From positions 1 through 64,000 of the forward strand of contig JAYKYS010000086.1 in the NCBI GenBank assembly GCA_036924285.1: a stretch of DNA of 64,000 nucleotides, read 5' to 3'. The position numbers and the translations under genes are program-made. Each line of letters starts with the position of its first letter. Positions within the stretch are counted from its first letter, which is position 1. The stretch is from Asterella californica. Taxonomy: Eukaryota > Streptophyta > Marchantiopsida > Marchantiales > Aytoniaceae. The notes under the pieces were generated by a model. It had not been told where the DNA came from, made no database searches, and saw nothing but the letters and a program-made list of their open reading frames with translations. Below are positions 60,486 through 64,000 of the stretch, piece by piece.

Positions 60486-61856
60486 ATGACAGCGCAAAAC
60501 CCGGAGTCAAGCTCAACTCCCAAAACTTTACCTGGTTACGCCATTGGTGAGTAATGACCGCCGAATCGCCCTTGCGAACTGATCTCGGGATTACAATTTC
60601 TTTGACCGGCCCTCCTTCAGTGTTTGGCACGCTCAGCCATTACTTCAACACAACTAGCATGACATATATGATCTGTATCTGGATTTTGGACGTGCTGGGC
60701 CCGATTAGGCACGCAACGGAGTTGTTGCACAACGGCACTTGACTTGATGAATGTGACCGCCAGCTTATGGTCCACGCTCGGTGGCAAACCTGTATGCAAG
60801 CCAGAAAAACAGGAGGTTGCGAAATCACTGAGGTCTCAAGGCTGCTGTAGAGCAGCCAAACGGACAGCTGTGGGTTTCTACCTTCCTGCTGCTCGCGTTG
60901 CTGAGCTAGAAGTGTGCAGATCAACGAGTAGCACGTGTTGCCTATGCAGCAGCAACACCAACCGAATCAGGCTGAAAGTTCACCTGCGAAACACAATGGA
61001 AACTCAGAAGGGCTGGGAAAAGCGTCCCCAGACGTGCTCAGGCTATTCAGTGAGACGCAGCGCAATTTGCTAGAACTGAACAGAAGCAGATTGTCTGCTT
61101 TGGACGAGCTGAGGGTGGCGAAGAACAACATTTCTGATCTTGGTAAGCATACAGAGCCTAATGCACAGCACATTCTGCTGCACAAGTATATCTTGCTGTG
61201 ATCAGCATAGTGTCTATCAAAAATTTAATCAAATATAGTGTCTTCCAGAACGTCAGCTTGAGGCAAAGGCACAGAGCTTACAGGACAAACAAGCAGAGGC
61301 ATCCCAGCAAAATGCTGCCGAAAGTCACCATCAGGTACAGCCATCCTTGCTATCTTGTTCATATACCTATGGCTTCTGGTTGGACTCTAGATGCTTTGAC
61401 AGACTTCCTGCAGGAACCCCCATCAACTTCGTCTTCACAACAAGTGGTTGGCCAAAACATCATAACGATTGTTTATCAGACAGGGTGGCCCAGGGTGATG
61501 ATGCACTATTCTGCAGATAGCCAAGGTAGGTTCAAACAGCATGCAAGGTCCAGCATCTTTGCCACCCGTTGTGGATCTGTTGCATCTCATGTGTTTTGGC
61601 CTGCTTCAACAGTTCCTGCTTATGCTGTGCAGCATGGACGGATCTGCCAGGCGAAGAAATGCAGCCAGGCAAGGGAGAGTTTGCAGGGTCCAAGGTACTG
61701 CAAGTCAGGGGCAACCAGTTGGAATTTGTCCTCAATGATGGTGCAGGGCAATGGGACACACCGGACCCATACGGCAGCAGCCAGACCAAGAACTATATAA
61801 TCAGCACTCCAGGAAGATATCGGCTGGAGGCTGGGGAAATCAGTCAAGTACAGTAG
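60486..61856 (+). CDS. Coiled-coil protein with C-terminal CBM25/CBM53 starch-binding domain
   Basis: Likely binds starch or another alpha-glucan. A probable first exon starts at 60486 (MTAQNPESSSTPKTLPGYAI, donor GTGAGT). It does not join in frame to the next exon, so the start may instead be the ATG at 60944 (MQQQHQPNQAESS). From there all joints agree in phase: a helical, charged exon (DVLRLFSETQRNLLELNRSR, LDELRVAKNNISDL), then ERQLEAKAQSLQDKQAEASQ, a predicted coiled coil. Next is the CBM: IITIVYQTGWPRVMMHYSAD, then WTDLPGEEM, LEFVLNDGAGQWDTP and NYIISTPGRYRLEAGEI, ending at TAG. The Trp and Asn-Asp-Gly positions (NDGxGxWD) are the hallmark of CBM25/53. No catalytic domain follows, so it is not starch synthase III. 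A targeting or scaffold role (as for PTST-type coiled-coil/CBM proteins) is inference; no clear transit peptide is visible. Confidence 0.7.
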
Positions 61857-62528
61857 TCATGCACGCCAACTCCTCTACACAATTGTTGCAACACCACATC
61901 GTCTGCAGACCCTGCAGCAGTGCTGTGTGTGTAACGTTGTTGCTTGTGGTCTCAGTACAATAACGCTGGCGATAACATGTGCTATGCTCATTGTTTGTCC
62001 AAATGTACTCCTGCTGCAGCAACAAGTTCAGCACAGTGCTTGTCCCTGTCTATCTAGGTGGATTTAGCACCTGATAAGATAGCAGTAAATGCAGGGTACT
62101 GGTGCACGCCCAGCTTAGCACTTTCGTCATGTGAGCTTTGGTTTCACAGCTTTCAGCTGTTGTCTTCAAGTAGTTTTGGGCCATAGACAAAATCTCAAGC
62201 TGGCTTGGTAACATGTCAGGAACCATTCTGATTTCATAGCTTACAGCTGTTGCTTGTATCAAACCATAAATTTGCCGATGTTTGGCTCTCATATACACAG
62301 CGAAAATTCAGGATCGCCAGCTAGCATACAAGCTGCTGAGGCTAATACCCTACCCCATGAGGGGCCTCGGTTCCTATCCGTGTCGTACCATTTAATGGCT
62401 GACTCCGCAGCTGGCCAGGCAGTCATGACCAATACGGTTTTGTAATCAGGCCTGCGTTTACTAAGCAAGGGTGAAGGGCAAATTGAACAGATCAGAGAGC
62501 TTCTGCTGATCAACTGCCGGTTTGAACG
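61857..62528. other. Intergenic spacer with no supported gene
   Basis: Between the CBM25 stop and the next start codon on the same strand. A duplicated phrase (TTTCA.AGCTT.CAGCTGTTG) occurs near 62140 and 62230; nothing else is seen. Confidence 0.5.
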
Positions 62529-64000
62529 ATGGCCATGACGCAGTCGGAGCCATTCACGCCAACAAGCAATGCGCGGCCGGAAAGTGAGCTTGTGAAGGGG
62601 TGGAAACAGTTAGAAGCAGACGCAACTTTAGCAGAAACACAACTTGTGTCAGCCAACTTCGCATCTGCTGTCAGCACAGCCACGGCACTCCTGCGACGGA
62701 CACTGTACGTGCCTCGTAGTATGTCGTTCGAAATCAGAGCAGCCTTTGTTGCTCTGCAAGCACTTTTCGAGCAAGACAGGTGACTTCAAACTTTGCTACC
62801 ACAGTTTGCAGCAGCACAACTCCTTGACATGCAGACTCATCTCCTTGAATGACAGAATGACCTGAGTGACAGGTTTGCAGAAGCTAGGGACTTGCTTATG
62901 GAGCACTATGGAGAGCTTACTCAGTTGGAGCCAGAAGTGTTATTTCTTTGGTGAGGCTATTGGACACCAGATCAAGGGTCATGGTCATTTCGCTCTCTCT
63001 CGCTGACATGGTGCACCGCTTTCAGGGTCTCATTGGCAATAGACACGAAAGAATGCAGTGCTGCAGTAGCCACACTGAAAACCTACTTGCATACAGTTGC
63101 AGTCACAGACTCAACCCCTCACCAGTGTGCGCCTCGCACGCCGAGCAAAGCCCAACCACCACCACATCACCTCAGCAAGGCTCAGTATGCACCAGGAGCA
63201 CAACTGTATGCATTAGAGGTGTTTCTATGACTACTTGCTGCCAGTACCAAGCTGTGTTGGTTTTGCTTATCAAGTGCAGGAACTGCAAGCATACTTGTGC
63301 AATTCAGCCAGGCAAACGGCACATGGTTGATCATGCTGTTTTGGCAGGTGCTTGCAAAAGGTCTTGGAAAGATAACAGAAGCTGAGCAATGGGTAAGGCA
63401 AAATTCTGAACCCCTGGAGGAATCACATAGGAAAGTATGTTCTATACCTTCTGCTGCATGCTGCATTGCAAGCCCTTGCACATGACTTATTGCAATTGTT
63501 TTTCAGTTTGTGACAATTGCAAAAGCATACCGCTACATCAGGTGGTGTCACACACTTTTTGGCTGCACTCATATACACTCACACCTCCCTGGCTTGGACC
63601 ACTGCTACGCTGCATATCATCAAGTCCCAGACATTCAATGCTACGTATGTGTTCAGGGTCAGTACAAAGGTAACCTTTGAACAATGGGCATGTTTAGGCT
63701 GAGTATTCAGGAGGGATAAGGGGAATGTACGTGCATGTCAGCTTGCCGGCAGTTTATAGTAAGCCAGTCATCAGGGATCTGCCATGATAGCTGACACCAT
63801 ATGCATTTGACTGTGAGGCATCTTGTTTCGTAGGGGAGCAAAATCTAAACCCTGACATATCCTTGATACTTGACTATATTTTTGCTGCACTGTAGATTGT
63901 TGCAGAGTGTGATTGTTGCACAATGCGATTGTGACTTTGCGATCAGACCAGCCTCGGTATGTGGACATAGTTAACTTCATTTCTGGCATTAGTGATTTGT
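62529..64000 (+). CDS. APEM9-like protein (tentative), 3' end possibly outside window
   Basis: Exon 1 starts at 62529 (MAMTQSEPFTPTSNARPESE) and runs through a helical stretch (VKGWKQLEADATLAETQLV, FEIRAAFVALQALFEQD). Phase-consistent exons follow: RFAEARDLLMEHYGELTQLE (62874-62952), WVSLAIDTKECSAAVATLKT with AQLYALE (63029-63218), VLAKGLGKITEAEQWVRQ (63349-63434) and FVTIAKAYRYIR (63508-63545). A short exon before 63672 ends at GTAACC, after which nothing certain is seen. The repeated pattern of paired helices, the LEPEVLFLW block and an exon with a LEVL-KGL-W order resemble the plant peroxisome biogenesis protein APEM9, which anchors PEX1/PEX6. The match is by eye and weak. Alternatively it is another TPR-like helical protein. 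The expected C-terminal membrane anchor would lie downstream. Confidence 0.45.

Noticed and set aside
62320..62400. tRNA-like or SINE-like sequence
   Set aside because: Some T-loop resemblance (GGTTCCTATCC) but no cloverleaf and the T-loop consensus is broken.
1..64000. CRISPR array, operon, rRNA or prophage
   Set aside because: No regularly spaced repeats, no Shine-Dalgarno-linked gene runs and pervasive spliceosomal introns; the DNA is eukaryotic.

Overview
The window looks like nuclear DNA of a green alga, most likely a trebouxiophyte-type chlorophyte; the taxon is an inference. Genes are split into many short exons by introns with donors such as GTATGC, GTGAGC or GTAAGC and CTGCAG-like acceptors. 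The recognisable proteins are of plant type: eukaryotic CDP-diacylglycerol synthase, ACD11-like lipid transfer protein, plant-type GEN1/SEND1 with a Cys cluster, mitochondrial Cpn10, an importin-7/8 (SAD2-like) karyopherin, a plant-type alpha/beta hydrolase and a CBM25 starch-binding protein. There are no bacterial operons, rRNA genes or CRISPR arrays.

Layout: CDP-DAG synthase (-, 3' end outside the window) is head-to-head with a class I methyltransferase (+, 3802-5221). A gene-poor stretch to about 7.9 kb includes an AGTCT/AGACT-rich patch. A secreted Cys-rich protein (-, 7944-8965) is head-to-head with a single-pass, proline-rich membrane protein (+, about 9562-13722). An ACD11-like gene (-, 14062-15274) is head-to-head with GEN1 (+, 15793-24013). 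Cpn10 (-, 24959-25454) is head-to-head with the 12-kb importin gene (+, 25763-37867). Next come an unrecognised minus-strand gene (38.7-40.6 kb), a gag-only LTR element (41561-43744), a decayed chromodomain, and a protein kinase with an unusual DWA motif (-, 46112-49657). A gene-poor region with a LINE scrap, a perfect 19-bp hairpin and many short tandem duplications follows (50-55 kb). An alpha/beta hydrolase with a probable ubiquitin-binding tail (-, about 55.9-60.4 kb) is head-to-head, only about 54 bp between start codons, with a coiled-coil/CBM25 protein (+, 60486-61856). An APEM9-like gene (+, from 62529) runs to the window end.

Two themes stand out. First, five head-to-head gene pairs suggest shared promoters. 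Second, several clearly conserved genes lose frame at runs of 2-5 identical bases (hydrolase, GEN1, kinase, gag). That pattern is more typical of an unpolished long-read assembly than of independent pseudogenes, and it affects every gene model here. I saw no obvious novel multi-gene system. The best candidates for new biology are the Cys-rich/proline-rich divergent pair, the hydrolase-UIM architecture and the DWA kinase.
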